Positions 1 to 9,076 are shown, numbered from the stretch's first letter. The stretch: DNA of 36,395 bases from Prosthecobacter sp. (GCF_020439865.1 NZ_JAGRPF010000029.1:1-36395); one strand, 5' to 3'. Made by a program: numbers and translations. Notes: generated by a model not told the origin, from the sequence alone.

Positions 1-2477
1 GGCATCAGGAAGCTGCCCATGTCATCGCGGCTGATGCCGAGAGCGGTCTGAGTGAGGTCGTTGGTGCCGAAGCTGAAGAACTGCGCCGTCTCGGCGATTT
101 CATCAGCCGTGAGTGCTCCACGCGGCACCTCAATCATGGTGCCGACGAGATAATCGAGCTTCACTTTTTTCTCGCTCATCACTTCTTTCGCCACTTTATG
201 CACGATTTCGACTTGAAGGTCGAGTTCTTTTTTAAAGCCGACGAGGGGGATCATCACTTCCGGCTTCACCTTGATCTTCTTCTTCGCGACATCAGCCGCA
301 GCTTCAAAGATCGCGCGTGCCTGCATTTCGGTGATCTCAGGATACGCGATGCCAAGACGGCAGCCGCGATGTCCGAGCATCGGATTGAATTCATGCAAGG
401 CGCTCACACGTGCAGCCACTTTCTCGACGGACACTCCCATTTTCTTCGCGAGCTCAGCCTGCGCTTTTTCTTCGTGCGGAACGAATTCGTGAAGCGGCGG
501 ATCGAGAAGACGAATGGTGGCAGGAAGACCTTTGAGGGACTCAAAGATGCCGGTGAAGTCTTCACGCTGATACGGAAGCAGCTTGGCGAGCGCCTTCTTA
601 CGATCGGCCACATTGTCGGCGAGAATCATCTCACGCACAGCGTCGATGCGGTCGCCCTCGAAGAACATGTGTTCGGTGCGTGTGAGGCCGATGCCCTGCG
701 CGCCGAACGCGATGGCGTTCTGCGTTTGCTCCGGATTGTCCGCGTTCGTGCGAACCTGAAGGCGCGTGGCCTTGCCGCACCAGTTCATGAGCTGCTGGAA
801 GCTCTTGAACTTCTCAGTGGCCTTCGCGGCAGCATCACCATGCAGCATGCCGGTGATGATCTCGGAAGGAGCAGTCTTGAGCTGGCCGGCGTAAACCGTG
901 CCGCTGGTGCCGTCGATGGAGAGATAATCGCCTTCGCTGAAGGTCTGGCCTGCGACGGTGACGGTCTTCTTATCGTAGTCGATTTCCAGAGCGGCGGCGC
1001 CGCAGATGCAAACCTTGCCCATTTGGCGGGCAACGAGGGCCGCGTGAGATGACACACCACCACGTGCGGTAAGAATGCCTTCGGCGGCGATCATGCCGCG
1101 AAGATCTTCCGGGCTGGTCTCATTGCGGACGAGAAGGACTTTCTCACCCTTCTGCTCGGCAACAACAGCGCGATCAGCATTCAGATAGATCTTGCCAGAA
1201 GCAGCACCAGGGCCGGCAGGAAGACCTGAGGCGATCGCCTTGGCTTTCTTGACGTCGGCGAGATCGAAGATCGGAGCGAGCAGCTGGTCGAGCTGATCGG
1301 CGGGATTGCGCAGCACGGCGGTTTCCCAGTCGATGAGCTTTTCCTTCACCATGTCCATGGAGAACTTCAGAGCGGCGGCGGCGGTGCGCTTGCCGTTGCG
1401 GGTCTGCAGCATGAACAACTTGCCTTCCTGAATGGTGAACTCTACGTCCTGCACGTCCTTGAAATGCTTCTCGAGCTTCTGGCGCACCTGGAGCAGTTCG
1501 GCGTACGACTTCGGCATTTCCTTCTGAAGCTGGATGACAGGTTCAGGAGTACGAACACCGGCAACGACGTCTTCGCCCTGGGCGTTGATGAGGAATTCAC
1601 CGTAGAACTCGTTGGCACCGTTCGCCGGATTGCGAGTGAAGGCCACTCCAGATCCGGAGGTCGGTCCTGTGTTGCCAAACACCATGGCCTGAACGTTCAC
1701 CGCGGTACCCCATTCGGCGGGGATGTTGTATTTGCGACGATAAACAATCGCGCGATCGTTCATCCAGCTTCCGAACACAGCGCCGGCGGCGCCGCGAAGC
1801 TGATCCCAAGGATCGGACGGGAACACGTGGCCCGTGCGTTCCTTGACGAGCTGCTTGAAGCGCTTCACTAGCTCCTGCTGGTCGGCTGCGGTAAGGTCGC
1901 TGTCGAGAATGTCCTTGTGATAGGTTTCGTGCTTGTAGTTCTCGATGACGACTTCGAAGGGCTCGTGGTCTTCGCCCTCGCGCTTTTGCACGCCGAGCAC
2001 CACGTCGCCGTACATCTGAATGAAGCGACGATAACAATCCCACGCGAAACGCTCATTGTTCGTGGCGGCGACAAGCGAGAGAACCGTCTGGTCGTTCAAT
2101 CCAAGATTGAGAATGGTGTCCATCATGCCAGGCATGGAGTCACGGGCACCGGAACGAACGGCGACCAGCAGCGGGAAACCTTTGGCATCGCCAAACTTGT
2201 AACCCATGATTTTTTCCATGCCTTTGACGGCGTTTTCCATCTGCGACTGAAGCGCTGCGGGATAGGTCTTCTTGTTCTGATAAAAGTATGTGCAGACCTC
2301 GGTGCTGATCGTGAATCCGGGAGGAACCGGAAGACCGATGCGGCTCATCTCGGCAAGGTTGGCGCCTTTACCACCGAGCAATGCTTTCATGGAACCATCA
2401 CCGTCTGCTTTTCCTGCTCCGAAAAAATAAACGTACTTCTTTTTGTCTGCGCTGCCCTTGGATGCTGTCTTTGCCAT
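1..2477 (-). CDS. ppdK: Pyruvate phosphate dikinase, C-terminus cut by window edge
   Basis: Interconverts pyruvate + ATP + Pi and PEP + AMP + PPi in the cytoplasm, linking glycolysis and gluconeogenesis. About 825 codons are visible. The ATG at 2477 gives [19 protein letters not shown] followed by the family's conserved [10 protein letters not shown] and [10 protein letters not shown] at the start of the ATP-binding domain. The swivelling phosphohistidine domain carries [12 protein letters not shown], with the phosphorylated His at about residue 478. Near the window edge the PEP/pyruvate barrel shows [17 protein letters not shown] and [15 protein letters not shown]. The family is usually about 880-900 residues, so roughly 50-70 are missing, including the barrel's catalytic Cys. 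The gene reads out of the window and no partner is visible. No clear Shine-Dalgarno sequence precedes the start. Length and motifs separate it from PEP synthase and PTS enzyme I. Confidence 0.96.
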   Translation of the reverse strand, partial: MAKTASKGSADKKKYVYFFGAGKADGDGSMKALLGGKGANLAEMSRIGLPVPPGFTISTEVCTYFYQNKKTYPAALQSQMENAVKGMEKIMGYKFGDAKGFPLLVAVRSGARDSMPGMMDTILNLGLNDQTVLSLVAATNNERFAWDCYRRFIQMYGDVVLGVQKREGEDHEPFEVVIENYKHETYHKDILDSDLTAADQQELVKRFKQLVKERTGHVFPSDPWDQLRGAAGAVFGSWMNDRAIVYRRKYNIPAEWGTAVNVQAMVFGNTGPTSGSGVAFTRNPANGANEFYGEFLINAQGEDVVAGVRTPEPVIQLQKEMPKSYAELLQVRQKLEKHFKDVQDVEFTIQEGKLFMLQTRNGKRTAAAALKFSMDMVKEKLIDWETAVLRNPADQLDQLLAPIFDLADVKKAKAIASGLPAGPGAASGKIYLNADRAVVAEQKGEKVLLVRNETSPEDLRGMIAAEGILTARGGVSSHAALVARQMGKVCICGAAALEIDYDKKTVTVAGQTFSEGDYLSIDGTSGTVYAGQLKTAPSEIITGMLHGDAAAKATEKFKSFQQLMNWCGKATRLQVRTNADNPEQTQNAIAFGAQGIGLTRTEHMFFEGDRIDAVREMILADNVADRKKALAKLLPYQREDFTGIFESLKGLPATIRLLDPPLHEFVPHEEKAQAELAKKMGVSVEKVAARVSALHEFNPMLGHRGCRLGIAYPEITEMQARAIFEAAADVAKKKIKVKPEVMIPLVGFKKELDLQVEIVHKVAKEVMSEKKVKLDYLVGTMIEVPRGALTADEIAETAQFFSFGTNDLTQTALGISRDDMGSFLM

Positions 2478-2800
2478 AAATGTTGCGGACCGTCTGATGC
2501 GACCCGTGGTTGTATTTGTTCTGTGGGGGGGTTGAAGCGCGGATTTAAATCGTTGGAGTATATGATGCAAGCATTAGTTGACAGGCTGGAGCCCCCTCAC
2601 CCTCGGCCGCTTCAACGACTATTTTGATCATCATGTGAGCGTCTTGCCGCTCGCTGACTAGCGCTCAACTGAAGTCGGTGCCTGTTCACGACAAGTATTG
2701 ACGTGGCTTTCCAAAACCGATTAAATGACCAGCACGCAACGCCAATATCCTTGAACAAATCATCGAACCTTAGCCTGCGGAAACACACCCAAACAAGATC
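2478..2800. other. Divergent intergenic region, ppdK / pseudopilin
   Basis: No gene is supported in these 323 bases. The stretch must hold the promoters for leftward ppdK and the rightward pseudopilin. On the minus strand TTGCAT (2571-2566) and TTAAAT (2549-2544) are about 16 bases apart and could serve ppdK. The plus-strand candidate is listed separately. An 8-bp inverted pair, GTTGAAGC near 2531 and GCTTCAAC near 2610, lies in the ppdK leader; its meaning is unknown. Confidence 0.5.
2698..2726 (+). promoter_or_regulatory. Candidate sigma-70-like promoter for the pseudopilin gene
   Basis: TTGACG at 2698-2703 and TTAAAT at 2721-2726 are separated by 17 bases, about 75 bases upstream of the ATG at 2801. 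The -35 matches the consensus at 5 of 6 positions and the -10 at 4 of 6. This is pattern matching only, and promoter consensus in this phylum is poorly known. Confidence 0.35.
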
Positions 2801-3484
2801 ATGAAAAACAACCTCCGCTCCAACCGCCTCATTGTACGTGCGGGCTTCACACTCATCGAACTGCTGGTGGTGATCACCATCATCGCCATTCTGGCCAGCT
2901 TGGTCGTTAGCCAGGCCAACAAACTGATGGCAGATGCGCGAAAGCTTCAGGTGCAGACGGTCATCAAGGATCTGCGCATTGCCATTTCAAGCTATCAGGT
3001 CGAGTACAACCGCTACCCTGTGAACCCAAGCCTCCTGAGCGGCGGATCTTCAGGCCAGGACATTCAGGTGCTGCTGACCGATGAAAACAGCGGCATCGTA
3101 AGCGCCCTGATGGCTACTTCATCGAGTTCCTCGAGCGGGAGCGGCGGAGGTTCAGGGGGATCGAGTGGGTCCACCAATCTCAACCCGAGAGACATTAAGT
3201 TTATCGATCTTCCGTTGGCGAAAAACGGGAAGTTTGGCCTCGTCAACGCCCAGCCGCCCTACAAGCTGGTTGATCTATGGGGACAGCCTTACTACGTATT
3301 GCTTGATACGAATGGCGACAAGCAGGTGATGAATCCCGATCTGCAAAACACCGATCCTTCCATCGCCCAAAACACCATCAGTCCGCCTCCTCAAATGCTG
3401 CCCACGGAAATCGCCATCTACAGCATCGGTCTGGACAAAACCCCGCAGACCAAGGACGACGTCGTCTCCTGGCGGGCAAAATAG
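2801..3484 (+). CDS. Type II secretion / type IV-like prepilin (GspG-like)
   Basis: A 227-residue protein. A short basic leader ends in Gly, followed by FTLIELLVVITIIAILASLV, the standard type III prepilin signal. Cleavage is expected between Gly15 and Phe16, and the Glu five residues into the mature protein is present. The hydrophobic helix continues into a polar segment (ANKLMADARKLQVQTVIKDL), typical of major pseudopilins. The C-terminal part has DLWGQPYYVLLDTNGD, resembling the GspG region that includes the calcium loop. Between the halves is a Ser/Gly-rich stretch (about residues 106-127), unusual for GspG. The product would be inserted in the inner membrane, processed by a prepilin peptidase and built into a pseudopilus. 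It stands alone here with its own terminator. The exact machine (T2SS or another pilin system) cannot be decided. Confidence 0.88.
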   Translation: MKNNLRSNRLIVRAGFTLIELLVVITIIAILASLVVSQANKLMADARKLQVQTVIKDLRIAISSYQVEYNRYPVNPSLLSGGSSGQDIQVLLTDENSGIVSALMATSSSSSSGSGGGSGGSSGSTNLNPRDIKFIDLPLAKNGKFGLVNAQPPYKLVDLWGQPYYVLLDTNGDKQVMNPDLQNTDPSIAQNTISPPPQMLPTEIAIYSIGLDKTPQTKDDVVSWRAK

Positions 3485-3512
3485 GCCCAACCTGGAAGGT
3501 CCAGATTCACGA

Positions 3513-3546
3513 GCGCAGCGGGGAAAATCCGCTGCGCTTTTCTTTT
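3513..3546 (+). terminator. Rho-independent terminator after the pseudopilin gene
   Basis: A perfect 9-bp stem (GCGCAGCGG 3513-3521 with CCGCTGCGC 3529-3537) closes a 7-base loop. TTTTCTTTT follows at 3538-3546. The T-tract lies on the plus-strand side, so it ends the rightward gene. It sits 28 bases after that stop codon and just before the end of convergent nuoE. Confidence 0.9.
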
Positions 3547-3554
3547 GGGTTCAA

Positions 3555-4055
3555 TCAGGCCCACTTCGCCAGCAGGTCCCCTGCCTTGGCAGGATCGACC
3601 TTCTCATAGAACTCGTCTTCGACCATGCAGACAGGGCCGAAGCCGCAGCTCGCGAGACATTCGGCAAACTCGATGCTGTATTTACCATCGGCACTCACCG
3701 CGATGGGGTGGTGATGATCCGTGTGGGATCGATCGATGTTCCCGGCTTTGCAGAGGGCGTCCATCAACTCATAACTGCCTGCCATGGCGCACGAAAGCGT
3801 GCGGCAGACCCGAATGTGATATTTGCCGGGAGCGGATTGACGGAAACCCGGATAAAACGTCACCACCTCAAGCACCTGAATCGGTTCCAAGCCGAGCTTT
3901 GCGGCCACCCAGTTTACCGCCTCAGCTCCAATGAAGCGGAAGTGTTCCTGCACCAGATGCAGCAGGGGCAGGACGGCGCTGCGCTTTGAGACAGGGTAAT
4001 GCGAGATCGCCTCGTCCATGCGTTTTTCCAATTCGACTGGAACTTCAAAGGCCAT
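3555..4055 (-). CDS. nuoE: NADH-quinone oxidoreductase subunit E
   Basis: The 24-kDa peripheral-arm subunit of respiratory complex I, binding the [2Fe-2S] cluster N1a next to NuoF. The protein shows VCRTLSCAMAG (C-x4-C) and, further on, ECLASCGFGPVC (C-x3-C), which supply the four ligands. It opens with a helical segment (VSKRSAVLPLLHLVQEHF) typical of NuoE. I chose ATG 4055 (MAFEVPVELEKRMDEAI, 166 residues). The upstream ATG at 4130 would overlap nuoD by 41 bases and add a tail without family resemblance. It lies 34 bases after nuoD on the same strand, so they are probably co-transcribed. The other complex I genes are not in this window. Confidence 0.94.
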   Translation of the reverse strand: MAFEVPVELEKRMDEAISHYPVSKRSAVLPLLHLVQEHFRFIGAEAVNWVAAKLGLEPIQVLEVVTFYPGFRQSAPGKYHIRVCRTLSCAMAGSYELMDALCKAGNIDRSHTDHHHPIAVSADGKYSIEFAECLASCGFGPVCMVEDEFYEKVDPAKAGDLLAKWA

Positions 4056-4089
4056 GCGTGCGTGTCTCGGATGAAAAGGTTGGGGTGAA

Positions 4090-5349
4090 TCAGCGATCAC
4101 ACTCGCCCATGACGAAGTCCAGGCTGCCAAGCACCGCCGGAATGTCGCTGAGCATGTGACCGGGGATCAGTTTGGAAATGATGCTGAGATTGAGGAACGA
4201 GGGGCTGCGGATTTTCAGGCGATGAGGCACGCCGCCGCCCGTGCTGTTGATGTAGAAACCGAGTTCCCCCTTGGGATTCTCGGCCGCAAAGTAAACTTCA
4301 CCTGGAGGGGCATCAATCCCCTGCGTGGCGATGATGAAATGGTGGATCAACTCCTCCATCTTCATCAGAACCTTCTCTTTCTTCGGAAGAAGCCCCTTGG
4401 CATCGGCCACATTGATGGGGCCTTGCGGCAAAGTGGCGAACACCTGGCGAAGAATGCGCACGCTCTGGCGCATCTCTTCCATGCGCACGAGGTAACGGTC
4501 ATAGCAGTCGCCCTTGGCCCCGATGGGGATGTCGAACTCGTACTTGTCGTAATCTAGATACGGCTGCGATTTGCGAAGGTCGTGTTCGACACCTGAACCG
4601 CGCAGGTTCGGGCCGGTGAGTCCGTAACCGATGGCGTCCGCCTTGGAAATCACACCGATGTCCTGCGTTCGATCGATGAAGATGCGATTACGCGAGAGTA
4701 GTTTGTCGATCTCATCGATCACAGGCTCAAGCTCATCAAGGAAGTGCTTCACCGCTCCAACAAACCCCTGCGGCAGGTCGCGGATCTGGCCGCCCACGCG
4801 CGTGTAGCTGGTGGTGAACCGGGCACCGGTGAGCTGCTCGCAAAGGTTATAGATCTTCTCGCGCTCAGTAAAAGTGTATAAGAACACCGTCATGGCACCC
4901 ACATCCATCGCAAACACCCCGACTCCGAGCATGTGGGCAGAAATGCGGGCCAGCTCGCAGCAAATCACACGGATCGCCTTGCCGCGTTCAGGAACCTCCC
5001 AGCCCATGAGTTTCTCCACCGCAAGCGCATAGGCCACGTTGTTGGCCAGAGGAGCCAGGTAGTCCAGCCGGTCCGTGTAGGGCACGAACTGGTTGTAATG
5101 CATGTTCTCGGCGATCTTCTCATCGCCACGGTGCAGGAAGCCAACGTCCGGATCGGCCTTGGTGATGATCTCGCCGTCCAGTTCCAAAATCAGGCGCAGC
5201 ACACCGTGGGTCGCCGGATGGCTGGGCCCCATGTTGAGCACCAGTTTCTCCCCCACGATGTCCGTCGTGGTTTCTTCCACGGCTTCGAGCTGCCGGGCCG
5301 CTTTGGCGGCGGTGTCCGGGGCCTCGTATTCTCGGGTGACTGTGGGCAT
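4090..5349 (-). CDS. nuoD: NADH-quinone oxidoreductase subunit D
   Basis: The 49-kDa subunit of complex I, which with NuoB and NuoH forms the quinone site at the base of the peripheral arm. It has 419 residues, usual for stand-alone NuoD and not the NuoCD fusion. Recognisable blocks are LNMGPSHPATHGVLRLILEL (conserved His residues near the quinone head-group), ADPDVGFLHRGDEKIAE, PYTDRLDYLAPLANNVAYAL, and the C-terminal LGSLDFVMGECDR, a hallmark of the family. About 30 N-terminal residues precede the conserved core. It is followed by nuoE. A CRP-like palindrome lies 72-87 bases upstream of its start codon. Confidence 0.97.
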   Translation of the reverse strand: MPTVTREYEAPDTAAKAARQLEAVEETTTDIVGEKLVLNMGPSHPATHGVLRLILELDGEIITKADPDVGFLHRGDEKIAENMHYNQFVPYTDRLDYLAPLANNVAYALAVEKLMGWEVPERGKAIRVICCELARISAHMLGVGVFAMDVGAMTVFLYTFTEREKIYNLCEQLTGARFTTSYTRVGGQIRDLPQGFVGAVKHFLDELEPVIDEIDKLLSRNRIFIDRTQDIGVISKADAIGYGLTGPNLRGSGVEHDLRKSQPYLDYDKYEFDIPIGAKGDCYDRYLVRMEEMRQSVRILRQVFATLPQGPINVADAKGLLPKKEKVLMKMEELIHHFIIATQGIDAPPGEVYFAAENPKGELGFYINSTGGGVPHRLKIRSPSFLNLSIISKLIPGHMLSDIPAVLGSLDFVMGECDR

Positions 5350-5420
5350 GAAAAGCAGGGGGCTGATAACAGGCGTGAAGGGTATCTATCTACGCTGCCC
5401 ACAGTGCGGCAAGGCGATTT

Positions 5421-5436
5421 TGTGAAAAATTTCACA
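5421..5436. promoter_or_regulatory. CRP-family-type palindrome upstream of nuoD
   Basis: TGTGAAAAATTTCACA is a perfect 7-bp inverted repeat about a 2-base centre and matches TGTGA-N6-TCACA, the core recognised by CRP in Enterobacteria. On the nuoD side, TTGCCG (5412-5407) and TAGATA (5388-5383) could form a promoter just downstream, putting the palindrome centre near -52. The divergent TPM-like gene begins 105 bases to the right, so the site could serve either gene. The regulator is not identified. Confidence 0.45.
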
Positions 5437-5541
5437 AGCCTCGCCACACGCCCCCGTTTGCGCCACAGACACTCTATATATTAAGTGCCGATTTGCTGGA
5501 AGTTGCCCGCACGCCAGATTTGAGACAGACTGGCACCCGTC

Positions 5542-6279
5542 ATGTCAGCCCAACCCAGCCTCAAGCAACTCCTGCGCCTACCCGCACTGGCCATGGTGGG
5601 GCTGCTCATGCTTGGGTGGACGGACGCCCAAGCCACACCGCCCGCAGATGGGATCTTGGATGACACCCGGGCGCTGTCCCCAGAGACTCATCGTCAGCTC
5701 GCGGAAGAACTGAGCCGGTTCCGTAAGGATTTGAAATGTGATGCATGGATCGCGGCCTCGAGTTTCACCCCCGCAGGTCTGACCGTCCGACGAGAGGCTC
5801 AGATCAAACGCCGCGAATGGAGCGGAACGCGCCCCGCCGTCCTCATGGCCTATGACCGCGCCAGCAACAGCAGCGCCATGTCCTTTGCTCCCGACTTTTG
5901 GGAGAAATACCCCTCCTCCGAGCTCGTCGAGATCATGCAGGACACACGCCGGATCCTAGTCAACACCAAGCTCACCCTCGACGAGCGCTTCGCGCTTGCC
6001 ACGCGCTCATGGATCGACCGGTTGCGGTCCATGGAAACCGTGCGGTTGAAACAATCCCTCTGGGTTCAACGCGGTGAAAAGCGCTTCGCCCTCGCCGTTC
6101 TCATCGCCCTGGCCGGAGGAAGCGTCCTGGCCGCCCTGCTCGGCTTCGTGTCTCGCCGACGCAGCACGCGTGCGGGCCACCGTTTTCTATTCCCTGAAGT
6201 GCAGGTGGGCATGCGGTTCGGTGCCGCTTATGGGGGCGGCGTGACAGCCGAAATCAAAACGAATGCAGCAGCGCAATAG
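5542..6279 (+). CDS. TPM-domain-like membrane-anchored exported protein
   Basis: A 245-residue protein. Residues 1-31 look like a signal peptide or first membrane helix (hydrophobic LPALAMVGLLMLGW, then DAQA). The extracytoplasmic part, about 32-165, resembles the TPM fold: GILDDTRALSPETHRQLAEE followed by a beta strand (CDAWIAASSF) and a helix after DFWEKYPSSELVEIMQD. A membrane helix (about 187-206, ALAVLIALAGGSVLAALLGF) is followed by a basic cytoplasmic tail of some 40 residues. TPM proteins are associated with envelope processes such as photosystem repair or unknown membrane functions; no specific role can be assigned. It faces away from nuoD. The TPM assignment is by eye and moderate. 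Confidence 0.6.
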   Translation: MSAQPSLKQLLRLPALAMVGLLMLGWTDAQATPPADGILDDTRALSPETHRQLAEELSRFRKDLKCDAWIAASSFTPAGLTVRREAQIKRREWSGTRPAVLMAYDRASNSSAMSFAPDFWEKYPSSELVEIMQDTRRILVNTKLTLDERFALATRSWIDRLRSMETVRLKQSLWVQRGEKRFALAVLIALAGGSVLAALLGFVSRRRSTRAGHRFLFPEVQVGMRFGAAYGGGVTAEIKTNAAAQ

Positions 6280-6293
6280 CGCCGCCCCATTCG

Positions 6294-6569
6294 TTATTCG
6301 TCATTCTGCTTGAGCCCCATGTCCTCCAGCTTCTTGTCGAGCTGCTCCACATATTTCCATGGCAGCTTCTTGCGCTGATACTTGCGGAAGAGCAGGTCGC
6401 GCAGTTCCAGCCAGCGTTCCGGCGGCGGGTTTTCCAACGGCATCCACTGTTCACCATCCGGATGAGCAAACCGAAACTGCCATTCGCGCGAGTTCCAATA
6501 CGCGCGGATGTATTGCTTGCGGCCGTCTTCAAGACGTTCATGCCATTCGTGGATTTGGTTTTTGGTCAT
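6294..6569 (-). CDS. Small conserved-looking protein, unknown function
   Basis: A 91-residue, highly charged, soluble protein starting at ATG 6569 (MTKNQIHEWHERLEDGRKQY). It is rich in Trp, Arg and Glu (EWQFRFAHPDGEQWMPLE, RWLELRDLLFRKYQRKKLPW), looks largely helical, and has no signal peptide, membrane segment or metal motif. The open frame extends far upstream to 7574, but that part is an antisense shadow of the CPBP protease gene. The composition changes to that of an ordinary protein at this Met, which decides the start. It is divergent from the CPBP gene (33 bases apart) and converges with the TPM-like gene. I do not recognise a family. Confidence 0.72.
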   Translation of the reverse strand: MTKNQIHEWHERLEDGRKQYIRAYWNSREWQFRFAHPDGEQWMPLENPPPERWLELRDLLFRKYQRKKLPWKYVEQLDKKLEDMGLKQNDE

Positions 6570-6602
6570 TGAGAGCGCGCAGGATGCGCTAGTATCGCCC
6601 CC

Positions 6603-7541
6603 ATGCAAGCCGACAGCCCCGGCAGTTCCTCTGCCCTGCCCAAACTCCTGCTCTACCTTCTCGTCGTCATGCTTGGCGGCGCCCTGCTGGCGGTGCCGTT
6701 GTTTCACCTTGGCAAGGCGGCCCACGGCTGGCTTTCCGCGCCGTCCTGGCAGAATGTCGGTCCGGCCAAATGGCTGCTCTCTGAAATCGAGCGTGCGCAC
6801 TTCACGCGCTACTTCAACCGCGCCGTGCTCGTCTGCGCCATCGCCCTCATCTGGCCGTTTCTGCGCTGGGTAAAACTGGATCGCTCGCTGCTGCCGACCT
6901 GGAAACCCTTCGGCACCGGCATCAAACAGTGGGCGCTCGGTTTTGCGCTCGCCAGCGGCCTGCTGCTCGCGCTCGGGTTCGCCTTCTTTAAACTGGGCGC
7001 GTATCATCTCCACCCGCAGCCTCGCTGGTTCAAATTCGGCGAACCCATCACCGCCGCGCTCGGCGCCGGCATCGTCGAGGAGTTCTTCTTTCGCGGCCTG
7101 CTGCTCGGCCTGCTGCTGCGCACCATGTCCACACGCTCGGCGCTGATCGCCGGGACCTTTGTCTTCGCACTCGTCCATTTCCTCAAGCCCCCCGAAGGAT
7201 GGCAGATCGACGATACCGCGGTCACCTGGAGCAGCGGCTTTCTCGTGCTCCAACAAATCGCCCTTGGTTTTGGCGATGTGCAGTTCCTCCTCGCCGAATT
7301 CGCCACGCTCTTCGCCGTCGGCTGGGTTTTGGCCATTGTGCGCATGCAGACCGGCGCGCTGTGGGCCGGCATCGGCCTGCACGGCGGCTGGGTCTTCGGC
7401 CTGAAATACTTCAGCGCCCTCATGATCTACAACAACGGCTGGCTGCCATGGATCGGTGCGAATCTCAAAATCGGTCTCGCCCCGCTGCTCATGGTGCTCT
7501 TCACCGGCTGGCTGGCCACCCATCTGCTGCGATCCCGATAA
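6603..7541 (+). CDS. CPBP-family intramembrane metalloprotease (CAAX/Abi type)
   Basis: A 312-residue polytopic membrane protein with about eight hydrophobic segments. The CPBP (Pfam Abi/Rce1-like) signature is present: motif 1 GIVEEFFFRGLLLGLLLR (EExxxR, about residues 159-172), motif 2 FVFALVHFLKP with its His, and motif 3 IGLHGGWVFGL with the last metal-binding His. Members are glutamate-type membrane proteases related to eukaryotic Rce1. In bacteria they are linked to bacteriocin immunity, peptide processing or signalling, and the substrate here is unknown. The ATG at 6603 begins MQADSPGSSSALPKLLLYLL, putting the first membrane helix right after a short polar tail. It is followed by tRNA-Leu with no obvious terminator. 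Confidence 0.9.
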   Translation: MQADSPGSSSALPKLLLYLLVVMLGGALLAVPLFHLGKAAHGWLSAPSWQNVGPAKWLLSEIERAHFTRYFNRAVLVCAIALIWPFLRWVKLDRSLLPTWKPFGTGIKQWALGFALASGLLLALGFAFFKLGAYHLHPQPRWFKFGEPITAALGAGIVEEFFFRGLLLGLLLRTMSTRSALIAGTFVFALVHFLKPPEGWQIDDTAVTWSSGFLVLQQIALGFGDVQFLLAEFATLFAVGWVLAIVRMQTGALWAGIGLHGGWVFGLKYFSALMIYNNGWLPWIGANLKIGLAPLLMVLFTGWLATHLLRSR

Positions 7542-7592
7542 TTCGTTTGCAGCCGCCCTGCTCACACGGAACATAGCCGCGCAGCAGCCCTC

Positions 7593-7677
7593 GCCCGGGT
7601 GGCGGAATTGGTAGACGCGCCAGACTTAGGATCTGGTTTGGAAACAAGTGCAGGTTCGAGTCCTGTCCCGGGCACCA
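7593..7677 (+). tRNA. tRNA-Leu (anticodon UAG), CCA encoded
   Basis: An 85-base cloverleaf. The acceptor stem pairs GCCCGGG (7593-7599) with CCCGGGC (7667-7673), followed by discriminator A and an encoded CCA at 7675-7677. The anticodon stem CCAGA/TCTGG (7620-7624, 7632-7636) encloses loop CTTAGGA with anticodon TAG at 7627-7629. A long variable arm (type II tRNA) and a T-arm containing GGTTCGAGTCC follow, as expected for leucine. It reads CUA and other CUN codons. No integrase or att-like duplication is visible beside it. Confidence 0.97.
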
Positions 7678-7723
7678 TGATTGAAGTGCAAGCGCAGGCG
7701 GAGAATTGCGTTCCCATTCAGCC

Positions 7724-9076
7724 ATGCGTTTTCTCACACTCGGTTTATTCGCCCTCTGCTCATCGCTTTTAGCGGCCTCACAGCAACCCAACATCGTCTT
7801 CATCCTCGCCGATGACTTCGGCTATGGCGACCTCGGTTGCATGGGCAGCAAGGACATCTCCACACCCAACATCGACCGCATCGCGGCCGAAGGGGTGAAG
7901 TTCACGGACTTTTACTCCAACGCACCTGTCTGCACGCCGACACGCGCCGGCTTCATCACCGGACGCTGGCAGCAGCGCTGCGGCATCGAGTTCGCCTTTG
8001 GTTATCAGGTCGAGCAGTTCCGCCGCGTGAAGGGCGAGTGGGTGCCGGAACCGGACATTCACGGCCTTGGCCTGCCCTTGGGTGAAACAACGATTGCAGA
8101 ACGCCTGAAGACCGCGAACTACGCCACCGGCGCCTTCGGCAAGTGGCATCTCGGCTTCCATGACGAGTACAATCCGGTGAAGCGTGGATTCGACGAGTAC
8201 TTCGGCGAACTGCTCGGCCACGCGGACTACTACAAGCACACCTACTACGATGGCACCTACGCCTTGCGCGATGGTCTTGAGCCCGTGAAACGCGACGGCT
8301 ACTTCACCGACCTCGTCAACGAACGCGCCGTCAAGTTCATCCGCGATCACAAGTCCGCGCCGTTCTTCATGTATGTGCCGCACCTCGCCGTGCATGCGCC
8401 GTTTGAAGCGCCGGATGCGCCCGAAACCCCGATGGTGACGAAGGAGACCATGCTCAAGGGCAGCCGCGCGATCTACAAGGCGATGGTCGAACGCATCGAC
8501 CAGGGCGTCGGCATGATTCTCGACGAACTCGACAAAAACGGGCTCGCCGAGAACACGCTCGTCGTGTTCTCCAGTGACAACGGCGGTGAACGCTACAGCA
8601 GCAACGCGCCGCTCTTTCATCACAAAGCAACGGTGTGGGAAGGCGGTATCCGCGTGCCCTGCGTCATGCGCTGGCCCGCGAAACTGCCCAAGGGCAAGGT
8701 CACCTCACAGATGGGCATCACCATGGATCTGCATGCGACGTTTCTTGCCGTGGCCGGAGTCACCTCGCCTGCGCCGAAGCCGCTCGATGGCATCAATCTG
8801 ATGCCCATCCTGACCGGCGAAGCCAAACCCGTCGAACGCACGTTCTTCTGGCGCATCGACCGTTCAAGCCGCAAGCAGCGCGCGATCCGGCAGGGCAAAT
8901 GGAAGTACATCAACGACGGCAACTCCATGGACCTCCTCTTTGACCTCGAAGCCGACATCAGCGAACGCACTGACCTCGGCTATCAGCACCCGGACATTCT
9001 TCAGGACCTCAAAGCAAAGCTCAAAGCCTGGGAAGCGGAGATCGACGCAACGGAGCGCGAGATCTGGGTGAGATGA
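7724..9076 (+). CDS. Secreted arylsulfatase-type sulfatase (Cys-type)
   Basis: Hydrolyses sulfate esters, probably on polysaccharides, outside the cytoplasm. It has 450 residues from ATG 7724, which directly begins a signal peptide (MRFLTLGLFALCSSLLAASQ). An ATG 18 bases earlier only adds MRSHSA. The metal-binding start PNIVFILADDFGYGDLGCMG is classic. The sulfatase signature CTPTRAGFITGR has Cys70 as the residue converted to formylglycine by an activating enzyme not seen here. FGKWHLGF and VVFSSDNGGE supply further conserved active-site residues. The C-terminal subdomain (GKWKYINDG, LFDLEAD) is typical of family S1. It lies 46 bases after the tRNA and 61 before the DUF1080 gene on the same strand. 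The substrate cannot be inferred. Confidence 0.95.
   Translation: MRFLTLGLFALCSSLLAASQQPNIVFILADDFGYGDLGCMGSKDISTPNIDRIAAEGVKFTDFYSNAPVCTPTRAGFITGRWQQRCGIEFAFGYQVEQFRRVKGEWVPEPDIHGLGLPLGETTIAERLKTANYATGAFGKWHLGFHDEYNPVKRGFDEYFGELLGHADYYKHTYYDGTYALRDGLEPVKRDGYFTDLVNERAVKFIRDHKSAPFFMYVPHLAVHAPFEAPDAPETPMVTKETMLKGSRAIYKAMVERIDQGVGMILDELDKNGLAENTLVVFSSDNGGERYSSNAPLFHHKATVWEGGIRVPCVMRWPAKLPKGKVTSQMGITMDLHATFLAVAGVTSPAPKPLDGINLMPILTGEAKPVERTFFWRIDRSSRKQRAIRQGKWKYINDGNSMDLLFDLEADISERTDLGYQHPDILQDLKAKLKAWEAEIDATEREIWVR

Noticed and set aside
6570..7574. Long minus-strand open frame upstream of the small protein at 6294-6569
   Set aside because: It is antisense to the CPBP protease and the translation is Glu/Gln/Gly/Ala-biased shadow sequence. 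Only the part after Met 6569 looks like a protein.
7593..7723. Integration site at tRNA-Leu
   Set aside because: No integrase and no repeated tRNA 3' end elsewhere in the window.
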